A stretch of 64,000 nucleotides of DNA from the NCBI RefSeq assembly GCF_003048875.2, contig NZ_CP049264.1:496001-560000 (forward strand), read 5' to 3'. The stretch is from Campylobacter concisus. GTDB taxonomy: Bacteria; Campylobacterota; Campylobacteria; Campylobacterales; Campylobacteraceae. Positions 56,428 through 64,000 of this stretch are shown here, one piece after another (position 1 is the stretch's first letter; each line of letters opens with the position of its first letter). The notes beneath the pieces are model-generated. The model had not been told where the DNA came from, did not search any database, and saw only the letters and a list, made by a program, of their open reading frames with translations. A program made the position numbers and the translations under genes.

Positions 56428-57241
56428 CAAAGTGGATAAACAAAGCGAAGTTTTAGAGGCAAAAGCACCAAGCGACATGGATGGATTTAACGAATTTATG
56501 AGCACTATAAAGACGCTTTGCGGGGTCGATCTGGAGCCAAAGAGGGACATCACACTGCAAAGAGTTAGTATATTTGCCAAAAATCGCCAGATAAAAAGCT
56601 TTAAAGAGTTAGTTTCGATGATAAGATTTGACACGCTACTTAGGCAAGATCTTTTAAATTTAGTCACCGTAAATGAGACATATTTTTATAGAGAGCTAGC
56701 ACAGCTAAAAGACGTGATCTACTACGCAAAAGAGCTTGGGGAGGCTAGAATTTTATGTGCGCCTTGCTCAACTGGCGATGAGGTCTATTCGCTTGCTATG
56801 CTTGCTTATGAATTTGGCCTTAAACAAAGCGATATCCAGCTAACTGGCATCGACATAAACTCAGAAGCCATACAAGCTTGTAGCGTCGGATGCTACGGCG
56901 AGAGGAGCTTGCACAGATTAAGCGAGTTTCAAAAAGAGAGATTTTTTACAAAAAAAGATGATAAATTTTTCATCAAAAAAGAAATTTTGCCAAGGTGTGA
57001 GTTTAAAATTTTAAATGTCTTTGACGATGCGATGTTTAACCTTGGTAAATTTGACATCGTCCTTTCAAGAAATATGATGATATATTTTGACGACGAATTT
57101 AGACTAAAATGCGTCGAGAGGCTGCATAGGATGCTTAAGCCAGAGGGCAGGCTATACGCAGGACACGCTGATCTTGTGCCATACACCCCACTTTACACAA
57201 AGCGTTTTTCAAACGGAGCTACATATTACGAGCGTGCTTAA
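56417..57241 (+). CDS. cheR: Chemotaxis receptor methyltransferase CheR
   Basis: This 274-residue SAM methyltransferase has an N-terminal helical part, then LVTVNETYFYREL (methyl-acceptor contact), the SAM motif ILCAPCSTGDEVYSLAMLAYEFG, LTGIDINSEAIQAC and FDIVLSRNMMIYFDDEFRLKCVERLHRMLKPEGRLYAGH. It methylates receptor glutamates during adaptation. It is coupled to cheB. A GGGTTAAATTTAACCC palindrome follows the stop. Confidence 0.96.
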   Translation: MLFNKVDKQSEVLEAKAPSDMDGFNEFMSTIKTLCGVDLEPKRDITLQRVSIFAKNRQIKSFKELVSMIRFDTLLRQDLLNLVTVNETYFYRELAQLKDVIYYAKELGEARILCAPCSTGDEVYSLAMLAYEFGLKQSDIQLTGIDINSEAIQACSVGCYGERSLHRLSEFQKERFFTKKDDKFFIKKEILPRCEFKILNVFDDAMFNLGKFDIVLSRNMMIYFDDEFRLKCVERLHRMLKPEGRLYAGHADLVPYTPLYTKRFSNGATYYERA

Positions 57242-57257
57242 GGGTTAAATTTAACCC
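57242..57257. terminator. Palindrome after cheR
   Basis: GGGTTAAATTTAACCC begins right after the cheR stop and lies 73 bases before gyrA. It could end the chemotaxis transcript or be a protein-binding site; no T run follows. Confidence 0.4.
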
Positions 57258-57329
57258 AAGCCGCTTTGCCCTTAGCAAGTTTTTATCAATTTTTAGCTAA
57301 AATCCCACAAGCTAAATTTAAGGATAAAA

Positions 57330-59951
57330 ATGAAAGACAATCTACTTGAATTAACTCAAGATATCGCTTCAGTTGATATCGAAGATTCTATAAAAAATAG
57401 CTATCTTGACTACTCTATGAGCGTCATCGTCGGACGTGCTTTGCCTGACGCTAGAGACGGACTAAAGCCAGTTCATAGAAGAATTTTATACGCTATGGAT
57501 AACCTTGGCGTTGGCAGCAGAAGTGCCTATATGAAGTCAGCTCGTATCGTCGGTGAAGTCATCGGTAAGTACCACCCACACGGCGACACAGCGGTTTATG
57601 ATGCACTTGTTCGTATGGCTCAGAAATTTTCTATGCGTTATCCAGTCGTTGATGGACAAGGAAACTTTGGCTCGATTGATGGCGACAGCGCAGCTGCGAT
57701 GCGTTATACCGAAGCTAGAATGACCATGCTTACTGAAGAGCTTTTAAAAGATATCGACAAAGACACGGTTGATTTTGTACCAAACTACGATGATAGAGAG
57801 GTTGAGCCAGATGTTTTGCCTAGCCGTGTGCCAAATTTATTATTAAACGGCTCAAGCGGTATTGCGGTCGGTATGGCGACAAATATCCCACCACACAGCC
57901 TTGATGAGCTAATAGACGGTCTTTTGCTACTTCTTGAAAACAAAGAGGCGACACTTGAAGAGGTGATGGAATTTATAAAAGGTCCAGACTTCCCAACTGG
58001 TGGTATCATCTTTGGTAAAAAAGGCATCATAGAGGCCTACCGCACAGGTCGTGGTAGGGTCAAACTAAGAGCCAAAACTCACATAGAAAAAAAGCCAAAC
58101 AAAGATGTCATCGTCATCGACGAGCTACCATATCAAACAAACAAAGCAAGGCTTATCGAGCAGATCGCCGAGCTTGTAAAAGATAAGCAGATAGAGGGCA
58201 TCAGCGAGGTTAGAGATGAGTCTGACAAGGACGGCATCCGCGTAGTCATCGAGCTAAAACGCGACGCTATGAGCGACATCGTGCTAAATAATCTCTTTAA
58301 ATCAACCACGATGGAGAGCACTTTTGGCGTTATTATGCTTGCTATTAATAACAAAGAGCCAAAGGTATTTAACCTTATCGAGCTACTTAAGCTATTTTTA
58401 AATCACAGAAAAACCGTTATCATTAGAAGGACGATATTTGAGCTTGAAAAAGCGCGCGCAAGAGCCCACATCTTAGAGGGTCTAAAGATCGCACTTGATA
58501 ACATCGATGAGGTGATCGAGCTTATTAGAAATAGTGCCGATACAGCGGTTGCTAGAGAAGGCTTGATGAGTAAATTTAATCTCTCAGAGCTTCAAGCAAA
58601 CGCTATCCTTGATATGCGTTTAAGCAAGCTTACAGGCCTAGAGAGAGAAAAACTAGAGGCCGAGCTAGCCGAGCTTATGGCTGAGATCGCAAGACTTGAT
58701 GAAATTTTAAAGAGCGAGACATTGCTTGAAAATTTGATCAAAGAAGAGCTTCTTGAGATCAAAAATAAATTTAAAGTACCAAGAGTGACTGAGATCGTTG
58801 ATGACTACGATGATATCGACATTGAAGACCTCATACCAAATGAAAATATGGTCGTAACCATAACTCACCGCGGTTACATCAAGCGTGTGCCAAGCAAGCA
58901 GTACGAGAAGCAAAAACGCGGTGGCAAAGGTAAAGTAGCGGTCACGACATACGATGATGACTTTATAGAAAGCTTCTTTACTTCAAATACCCACGATACG
59001 CTTATGTTTGTGACTGACCGCGGACAGCTCTACTGGCTAAAAGTCTATAAGATCCCAGAGGGAAGCCGCACGGCAAAAGGCAAGGCAGTTGTAAATTTGA
59101 TCCAGTTGCAGCCTGATGAGAAGATCAAAGCGATCATCCCAACGACTGACTTTGATGAGAGCAAATCGCTAGCATTCTTCACTAAAAACGGCATCGTAAA
59201 ACGCACAAATTTAAGCGAATTTAAAAACATCCGCTCAGTTGGCGTAAGAGCGATAAGCCTCGATGAGAACGACGAGCTAGTAACTGCGCTCATCGCTCAA
59301 ACATACGATGATATGCCGGTCACTGACCCTGAAAATGAGCTAAGCGTAGAGACAGAGGTGCTTGAAGTTGAAGAGCTTCAAAATGAGATCGACGAAGATA
59401 GCGCAAATACCGAAGAGGACGCAAACTCAGGCGATGAGACAATGCTATTTGTCGTTACTAAAAAGGGTATGTGTCTTAAATTTAAGATCAGCAAGGTTCG
59501 CCAAATGGGAAGAACAGCACGCGGCGTAACTGGCATTAAATTTAAAGAGCCAGGCGATGAGGTCGTAGGCGCAGCAGTCATCGAAAGCAATGACCAAGAA
59601 ATTTTAAGCATATCTCAAAAAGGTATCGGCAAGCGCACAACCGCTGATGAGTACCGCTTGACAAACCGCGGCGGCAAAGGCGTCATCTGCATGAAGCTAA
59701 CAAGCAGAACAGGCGATCTTGTGGGCGTTGTGATGGTTGATGAAGAGCAAGACCTTATGGCTCTAACATCAAGCGGCAAGATGATAAGAGTAGATATGCA
59801 AAGCATCCGCAAAGCAGGACGTAACACAAGCGGCGTGATCGTCGTAAATGTAGATGGCGATGATGTTGTAAGTATCGCAAGATGCCCTAAGGCAGATGAT
59901 GGCGAAGATGAGGATGAAGCACCAAGCGAAGATATGGGGCTTTTGGAATAA
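57330..59951 (+). CDS. gyrA: DNA gyrase subunit A
   Basis: This 873-residue type II topoisomerase subunit has a winged-helix/tower N-terminal part with the catalytic Tyr126 in [11 protein letters not shown], a coiled coil, and a C-terminal six-bladed DNA-wrapping domain with GyrA-box-like KQKRGGKGK (about 527-535). The quinolone region [13 protein letters not shown] has Thr87 and Asp91 (C. jejuni Thr86 and Asp90), the susceptible residues. An acidic insertion (about 667-703) interrupts the C-terminal domain. It is the first gene before flgP. Confidence 0.97.
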   Translation: MKDNLLELTQDIASVDIEDSIKNSYLDYSMSVIVGRALPDARDGLKPVHRRILYAMDNLGVGSRSAYMKSARIVGEVIGKYHPHGDTAVYDALVRMAQKFSMRYPVVDGQGNFGSIDGDSAAAMRYTEARMTMLTEELLKDIDKDTVDFVPNYDDREVEPDVLPSRVPNLLLNGSSGIAVGMATNIPPHSLDELIDGLLLLLENKEATLEEVMEFIKGPDFPTGGIIFGKKGIIEAYRTGRGRVKLRAKTHIEKKPNKDVIVIDELPYQTNKARLIEQIAELVKDKQIEGISEVRDESDKDGIRVVIELKRDAMSDIVLNNLFKSTTMESTFGVIMLAINNKEPKVFNLIELLKLFLNHRKTVIIRRTIFELEKARARAHILEGLKIALDNIDEVIELIRNSADTAVAREGLMSKFNLSELQANAILDMRLSKLTGLEREKLEAELAELMAEIARLDEILKSETLLENLIKEELLEIKNKFKVPRVTEIVDDYDDIDIEDLIPNENMVVTITHRGYIKRVPSKQYEKQKRGGKGKVAVTTYDDDFIESFFTSNTHDTLMFVTDRGQLYWLKVYKIPEGSRTAKGKAVVNLIQLQPDEKIKAIIPTTDFDESKSLAFFTKNGIVKRTNLSEFKNIRSVGVRAISLDENDELVTALIAQTYDDMPVTDPENELSVETEVLEVEELQNEIDEDSANTEEDANSGDETMLFVVTKKGMCLKFKISKVRQMGRTARGVTGIKFKEPGDEVVGAAVIESNDQEILSISQKGIGKRTTADEYRLTNRGGKGVICMKLTSRTGDLVGVVMVDEEQDLMALTSSGKMIRVDMQSIRKAGRNTSGVIVVNVDGDDVVSIARCPKADDGEDEDEAPSEDMGLLE

Positions 59952-59995
59952 ATTTTGCTATTAAATTTTAAATAAAAGCATAAAAAAGGTTGTTT

Positions 59996-60496
59996 ATGAA
60001 GGTTAAAATTTTATCTTTTGCTTTGATGATCGCTATTTTTGGCGGTTGCTCATTTAACGGCTTTATGGGCGAGCCAACTAGCACATCAAACCGCAACGTA
60101 GTCATCCAAAAGGTCGATAAAGACGATCTTAGAGAGGTGATGAAAAAAGAGAAGATGATATATGATAGCGCTCCAAGAGAGACCACTTTTAGAGCCACAG
60201 GCGAGGGCATAGCTCCGCTAAATTCGCTCTCATACGCTCAGTCAGTCACTCTTGCAAAAAGAGCGGCGATGGCTGATGCTTATTCGCAGCTTGCAGGCAA
60301 GCTTTATGGCGTAAAGATCAACGCTGAAGACACCGTAAGAGACGCGATGCTAAACGACTCATCTATCACTTCAAAGGTTCAAGGTCTTGTCAAAAATGCA
60401 AGGATCGTGAATGAAAATTTCAAAGACGGGCTTTATAAGGTAAATATGGAGCTTAAGATAGACGAAGATAAGTGGCGAGAAGTCTTTTCTTACTAA
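59996..60496 (+). CDS. flgP: Flagellar motility lipoprotein FlgP
   Basis: This 166-residue protein has a lipoprotein signal peptide (MKVKILSFALMIAIFGGC, lipidated Cys near 18) and an LPP20-type domain: FRATGEGIAPLNSLSYAQSVTLAKRAAMADAYSQLAGKLYGVKI ... VKNARIVNENFKDGLYKVNMELKID. In C. jejuni FlgP, encoded between gyrA and flgQ-flgR, is an outer-membrane lipoprotein of the basal disk needed for motility. The same order here supports the name. ATG 59996 with AAAAAGG fits better than the TTG at 59990. It overlaps flgQ by 25 bases. Confidence 0.85.
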   Translation: MKVKILSFALMIAIFGGCSFNGFMGEPTSTSNRNVVIQKVDKDDLREVMKKEKMIYDSAPRETTFRATGEGIAPLNSLSYAQSVTLAKRAAMADAYSQLAGKLYGVKINAEDTVRDAMLNDSSITSKVQGLVKNARIVNENFKDGLYKVNMELKIDEDKWREVFSY

Positions 60497-60864
60497 CGAT
60501 ACTTTTAAATTTCGCCTTTTGCCTGGAGGAGTTTATCTTCTGGGCAAAGGTCGATACGACAAATCATATCATCGCGCATGAGGAAATTTCATTTTCAAAG
60601 GCGATGACTCTAACGCCCAATCCAAAGCCAAAATTTCTTTGCCAGATAGACGCTTTTAAAGATGAAAACACCACAACTCTTGGCTTTTTAAATTTACACA
60701 AAGATGAGATTTTTGACTGCTTTGTCTTAAAAAAAGTGATGATAAAAAATGAGCTTAATGTCAAAAATGCGCAGGTCACAAATGCTTCAAATTTGAAAAT
60801 TTTGCCAGTTAGATTTATGGTGGAATTTAAGCCAAAATCCGCTATCATCGGCACACTTCAATAA
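60472..60864 (+). CDS. flgQ: FlgQ-like secreted motility protein
   Basis: This 130-residue protein starts at GTG 60472 inside the end of flgP. A signal peptide (about 1-17, SLFLLTILLNFAFC) precedes a small domain with two cysteines (near 57 and 83) and no family motif that I know. The name rests on position: in C. jejuni flgQ lies between flgP and flgR and is needed for motility and, as I recall, FlgP stability. Length and export signal agree. Confidence 0.68.
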   Translation: MARSLFLLTILLNFAFCLEEFIFWAKVDTTNHIIAHEEISFSKAMTLTPNPKPKFLCQIDAFKDENTTTLGFLNLHKDEIFDCFVLKKVMIKNELNVKNAQVTNASNLKILPVRFMVEFKPKSAIIGTLQ

Positions 60865-60876
60865 AAAAGAGATCAA

Positions 60877-62031
60877 ATGAATATTGTCATAGTAGAAGAT
60901 GACATCAATATGCGAAAGTCGCTTGAGATCGCACTTGGCGAGTATGAAGAGCTAAACATCAAGAGCTACAAGAGCGCAGTTGAAGCTCTAAAAAAGCTAA
61001 GCGACGACACTGATCTGATCATCACCGACATAAACATGCCAAAGATGGACGGACTTGAGTTCATTAAAGAGCTAAACGGCAAATTTGACGTCATCATAAT
61101 GACTGGAAACGCCACACTTAACAAGGCGATTGAGAGCGTTAGACTTGGCGTGAAGGACTTTTTAACAAAGCCATTTGACGTCTCAACGCTATATGAAGCG
61201 ATAAAAAGGGTAGAGGCGCTAAAACAAAAAACTCCAAAAAGCATAAAAAAAGTTGAAACTAAAAGCGAAAATAACGGCTTTTTAGCCACTTCAAAGGCGC
61301 TTGAAGCTACGCTAAATATCGCACTAAAAGCTGCAAGAACTGACGCCTCAGTCATGCTTAGTGGTGAAAGTGGTGTTGGCAAGGAGGTCTTTGCTAAATT
61401 TATCCACGCAAATTCACCAAGAAAAGATGCGGCATTTATCGCTTTAAATATGGCTGCGATCCCTGAAAATTTGATAGAAAGTGAGCTTTTTGGCTTTGAA
61501 AAGGGCGCTTTTACTGACGCTGCGACTACCAAAAAAGGGCAGTTTGAGCTGGCAAATGGCGGAACGCTATTTTTAGATGAGATCGGCGAGATGCCTATAA
61601 ATTTACAGCCAAAATTGCTTCGTGCTTTGCAGGAGCGCGAGATAACAAGACTTGGCGCTACAAAGAGCGAAAAGATAGACGTTCGCATCATCTGCGCTAC
61701 AAATGCAAATTTAGAGCTTGCTATGAAAGAGGGCAGGTTTAGAGAGGATCTTTTCTATCGTCTAAACACGATCCCGCTTTTCATCCCGCCACTTCGCGAG
61801 CGAAAGGATGAAATTTTGCCTATCGCGCAGGATGCTTTGGACAAATGCTGCAAAGAGTATGGCTTTGAGGCTAAAAATTTCTCAAAAGCAGCCAAAGAGG
61901 AGCTTTTGGGCTATGACTACCCAGGCAACATAAGAGAGCTCATCTCAGTCGTGCAGCGTGCAGCGATACTAAGCGAGGGAGATGAAATTTTGCCAAAAGA
62001 TCTATTTTTGCAAGCAAGAAGTAAAAAATAG
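60877..62031 (+). CDS. flgR: Sigma-54-dependent flagellar response regulator FlgR, without DNA-binding domain
   Basis: FlgR (384 residues) has a receiver domain (about 1-115, phospho-acceptor Asp51 in IITDINMPKMDGLEF) and an AAA+ sigma-54 activation domain (about 135-365) with Walker A GESGVGKE, the sigma-54-contacting ESELFGFEKGAFTDA, Walker B GGTLFLDEIGEM and the R fingers in EGRFREDLFYRLNTIPL. It stops at QARSKK directly after the AAA+ lid, so the usual Fis-type helix-turn-helix is missing, as in H. pylori FlgR. With kinase FlgS it turns on RpoN flagellar genes. Confidence 0.95.
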   Translation: MNIVIVEDDINMRKSLEIALGEYEELNIKSYKSAVEALKKLSDDTDLIITDINMPKMDGLEFIKELNGKFDVIIMTGNATLNKAIESVRLGVKDFLTKPFDVSTLYEAIKRVEALKQKTPKSIKKVETKSENNGFLATSKALEATLNIALKAARTDASVMLSGESGVGKEVFAKFIHANSPRKDAAFIALNMAAIPENLIESELFGFEKGAFTDAATTKKGQFELANGGTLFLDEIGEMPINLQPKLLRALQEREITRLGATKSEKIDVRIICATNANLELAMKEGRFREDLFYRLNTIPLFIPPLRERKDEILPIAQDALDKCCKEYGFEAKNFSKAAKEELLGYDYPGNIRELISVVQRAAILSEGDEILPKDLFLQARSKK

Positions 62032-62101
62032 GTAAAAATTTAAGTTTTTGGCTAGTAAAATTATGCAAATTAAGAAAATTAAAAGAAACCAAGGAGAGCA
62101 G

Positions 62102-63127
62102 ATGAGAAAATTTAACGTAGCGGTCGTTGGTGCTACTGGAGCGGTCGGCGAAGAGCTTTTTAGAGTTATGGAGGAGGTTGATTTCCCAGTTGGTGAGCTT
62201 TTGCCACTTGCAAGTGCAAAGAGCGTTGGCATGGAGATTGAATTTAAGGGCAAACACTACAAAGTAAAAGAGCTAACCGAGAAAGTTTTTAGCGAGCATG
62301 AGATCGATATCGCATTTTTTAGTGCAGGCGGCTCAGTTTCAGAGAAATTTGCCAAATTTGCAGCTGACAGCGGCGCAGTAGTCATCGATAACACCAGCCA
62401 TTTTAGGATGGATAAAGATATCCCACTAGTCGTACCTGAGTGTAACCCAAGCGACATTGCCATGTGGAAAAACCGCGGCATCATCGCTAATCCAAACTGC
62501 TCAACCATCCAAATGGTGCAAATTTTAAAACCACTAAATGACGCTTTTGGCATCAACAGGGTCGATGTTTCTACCTACCAAGCAGCAAGCGGCGCTGGCA
62601 AAGAGGGCATGGAAGAGCTTGTCGTGCAGATGCAAAAGTTTTTTGAATTTAAGCTTGATGAGTGCGAGCCAAAGGTCTTTGCGCACCGCCTAGCGCTAAA
62701 TGTAATCCCTCACATCGATGTATTTTTGGACAATGACTACACAAAAGAAGAGATGAAAATGGTCAATGAAACGCAAAAAATTCTTCACAAAGATATCGAA
62801 GTGAGCGCTACTTGCGTGCGTGTGCCAGTGCTTAGAAGCCACTCTGAGGCGATCACTATCCACTTTGACAAAGACGTGAGCGCAGATGCGGCAAGAGAGG
62901 TTTTAAGCAAAGCTCCAAGCGTCGTCGTAGTCGATAATCCAGCCCAAAAAGAGTATCCGATGCCTACTATCTCAAGCGATACAAACGAGACTTATGTTGG
63001 TAGGATCAGGGTTGATAACTTTAGAGCAAATGTGCTTCACCTTTGGTGCAGTGCCGACCAGATCCGCGTGGGAGCTGCGACAAATGCCGTTAGGATCGCA
63101 CAAAAATGGATCGCGATGCAGGAGTAG
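62102..63127 (+). CDS. asd: Aspartate-semialdehyde dehydrogenase
   Basis: This 341-residue enzyme makes aspartate semialdehyde for lysine, threonine, methionine and diaminopimelate. The NADP motif VVGATGAVGEELFRVMEE, FSAGGSVSEKFA, the catalytic Cys in IIANPNCSTIQMVQ, STYQAASGAGKEGM and the C-terminal WCSADQIRVGAATNAVRIAQ are diagnostic. The frame extends upstream to 62048, but ATG 62102 has the strong AAGGAGA ribosome site. It follows flgR and feeds lysA at 19.5 kb in metabolism. Confidence 0.97.
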   Translation: MRKFNVAVVGATGAVGEELFRVMEEVDFPVGELLPLASAKSVGMEIEFKGKHYKVKELTEKVFSEHEIDIAFFSAGGSVSEKFAKFAADSGAVVIDNTSHFRMDKDIPLVVPECNPSDIAMWKNRGIIANPNCSTIQMVQILKPLNDAFGINRVDVSTYQAASGAGKEGMEELVVQMQKFFEFKLDECEPKVFAHRLALNVIPHIDVFLDNDYTKEEMKMVNETQKILHKDIEVSATCVRVPVLRSHSEAITIHFDKDVSADAAREVLSKAPSVVVVDNPAQKEYPMPTISSDTNETYVGRIRVDNFRANVLHLWCSADQIRVGAATNAVRIAQKWIAMQE

Positions 63128-63219
63128 TTTGCATTAAAATTAATTGCGATCTTGCACCTAAAATTTAAGGAAAAAACTATAAAATACTCCCTTTTTAAAT
63201 TTCACAAAAAGGGTTTTTA

Positions 63220-63726
63220 TTGCGTAAAATATTTGAGAGAATTTTGCTTGCAAGCAACAGTTTCACGCTTTTTCCGGTGGTCTTTGGACTTTTAGGTGCG
63301 ATCGTGCTTTTCATCATCGCAAGTTATGATGTCGGCAAGGTGCTTTTAGAGGTTTATAAATATTTCTTTGTTACAGATTTTCACGTTGAAAATTTCCACT
63401 CAGAGGTCGTTGGCGAGATCGTTGGAGCGATAGATCTATACTTGATGGCGCTTGTTCTTTATATATTTAGCTTCGGAATTTACGAGCTTTTCATCTCAGA
63501 GATCACACAGCTAAAGCAGTCAAAGCAGAGTAAGGTGCTTGAAGTGCATTCGCTTGATGAGCTAAAAGACAAGCTTGGCAAAGTGATCGTCATGGTTTTA
63601 ATCGTAAATTTCTTCCAAAGAGTGCTTCACGCAAATTTCACAACTCCGCTTGAGATGGCCTATCTTGCGGCTTCTATCCTTGCACTTTGCCTTGGACTTT
63701 ACTTCCTTCACAAGGGCGAACACTAA
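63220..63726 (+). CDS. YqhA-family (UPF0114) membrane protein
   Basis: This 168-residue protein has four membrane segments (about 12-37, 60-88, 112-130, 138-160). The N-terminal FERILLASNSFTLFPVVFGLLGAIVLFII and LYLMALVLYIFSFGIYELFISEI blocks match the UPF0114/YqhA family, of unknown function. The start is TTG 63220. It is a single gene between asd and hemE with a strong terminator after it. Confidence 0.8.
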   Translation: MRKIFERILLASNSFTLFPVVFGLLGAIVLFIIASYDVGKVLLEVYKYFFVTDFHVENFHSEVVGEIVGAIDLYLMALVLYIFSFGIYELFISEITQLKQSKQSKVLEVHSLDELKDKLGKVIVMVLIVNFFQRVLHANFTTPLEMAYLAASILALCLGLYFLHKGEH

Positions 63727-63755
63727 AATTTTAAGCGTTCTTACGCTTGAAATTT
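63726..63755 (+). terminator. Terminator after the YqhA-family gene
   Basis: AAATTTTAAGCGT (63726-63738), loop TCTT, ACGCTTGAAATTT (63743-63755) give a 13-bp stem with one T-G pair, overlapping the stop codon. Confidence 0.75.
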
Positions 63756-63818
63756 CTCCTACATCTTTTCTTTAGCTATTTTTGGATAATATCCATTTAA
63801 AAATTTAAAGGAAATTTT

Positions 63819-64000
63819 ATGATATTCATAGACGCTTGTTTGAAAAAACCTACGCCATACACGCCTGTTTGGATGATGCGCCAAGCTGGCAGATACTTGC
63901 CTGAGTATATGCGAGTGCGCGCGCAAGCAGGGGATTTTTTGTCACTTTGCAAAGACTATAAAAAGGCTAGCGAGGTCACGCTTCAGCCAGTTGATATCCT
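63819..64000 (+). CDS. hemE: Uroporphyrinogen decarboxylase, N-terminal fragment
   Basis: The first 60 codons reach the window edge. [31 protein letters not shown] contains the family signature [15 protein letters not shown], whose Arg residues bind the porphyrinogen carboxylates. HemE converts uroporphyrinogen III to coproporphyrinogen III. AAAGGAAA is the ribosome site. hemL in this window acts earlier in the same pathway. Confidence 0.95.
   Translation, partial: MIFIDACLKKPTPYTPVWMMRQAGRYLPEYMRVRAQAGDFLSLCKDYKKASEVTLQPVDI

Noticed and set aside
60966-61691. 241-codon open frame on the minus strand
   Set aside because: It lies wholly opposite flgR, whose motifs are unambiguous; Ser/Phe-rich composition is typical of an antisense shadow.
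60877-62031. flgR truncated by a frameshift
   Set aside because: The gap to asd is only 70 bases, too short for a lost helix-turn-helix domain, so the short form appears genuine.

Overview
The window is chromosomal DNA from a Campylobacter of the higher-GC group (C. concisus / C. curvus / C. showae-like). The evidence is a CheA with a fused receiver, CheV, a CheB without receiver, PerR downstream of dxs, the block gyrA-flgP-flgQ-flgR-asd, the block folD/lepB/hemL, overlapping operons and AT-rich intergenic hairpins. Most genes are housekeeping. I see no rRNA, tRNA, CRISPR array, insertion sequence or prophage.

Layout. 1-6.2 kb: the end of tsaD, proline symporter putP, a polar amino-acid ABC transporter and a Cache-type chemoreceptor. 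6.2-6.7 kb: the only gene-free stretch over 300 bases, packed with nested inverted repeats. 6.7-17.2 kb: tcdA-surE (minus), then lpxB, greA, an LpxH-like phosphoesterase, the chemotaxis genes cheV-cheA-cheW, serB, tal and a lone pilT. 17.3-28.3 kb: rplY, pth, an LptF/G permease, lysA, pheA, hisC, flagellar MS-ring/switch genes fliF-fliG-fliH, and dxs. 28.4-34.8 kb: perR, a CYTH-CHAD protein, ubiE, xseA, serC and a methyltransferase. 34.8-37 kb: a TSUP permease (minus) and a stand-alone trpE-like gene.

37.2-39.7 kb (minus): a markedly AT-rich three-gene cassette that reads as licA-licB-licC, i.e. choline kinase, choline permease and CTP:phosphocholine cytidylyltransferase. It sits directly behind the terminator of the rpiB-(unknown)-apt-dedA-pepA-ychF operon and looks acquired. 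It would supply activated phosphocholine for decorating surface glycans. No licD-type transferase is present in the window, so the final step would be encoded elsewhere. This is the most distinctive system here.

44-64 kb: a secreted DUF4139 protein; an M50 protease, lepB and folD (minus); a small cytochrome c, hemL, an AtpZ-like protein, an MFS transporter and a FliK-C-like / FlhB-C-like pair; a second chemoreceptor with cheB and cheR; gyrA with wild-type quinolone-determining residues; flgP-flgQ-flgR (FlgR ends without the DNA-binding domain); asd, a YqhA-family protein and the start of hemE. Motility and chemotaxis genes recur in four separate places. Family assignments come from motifs and remembered homologues, not from searches.
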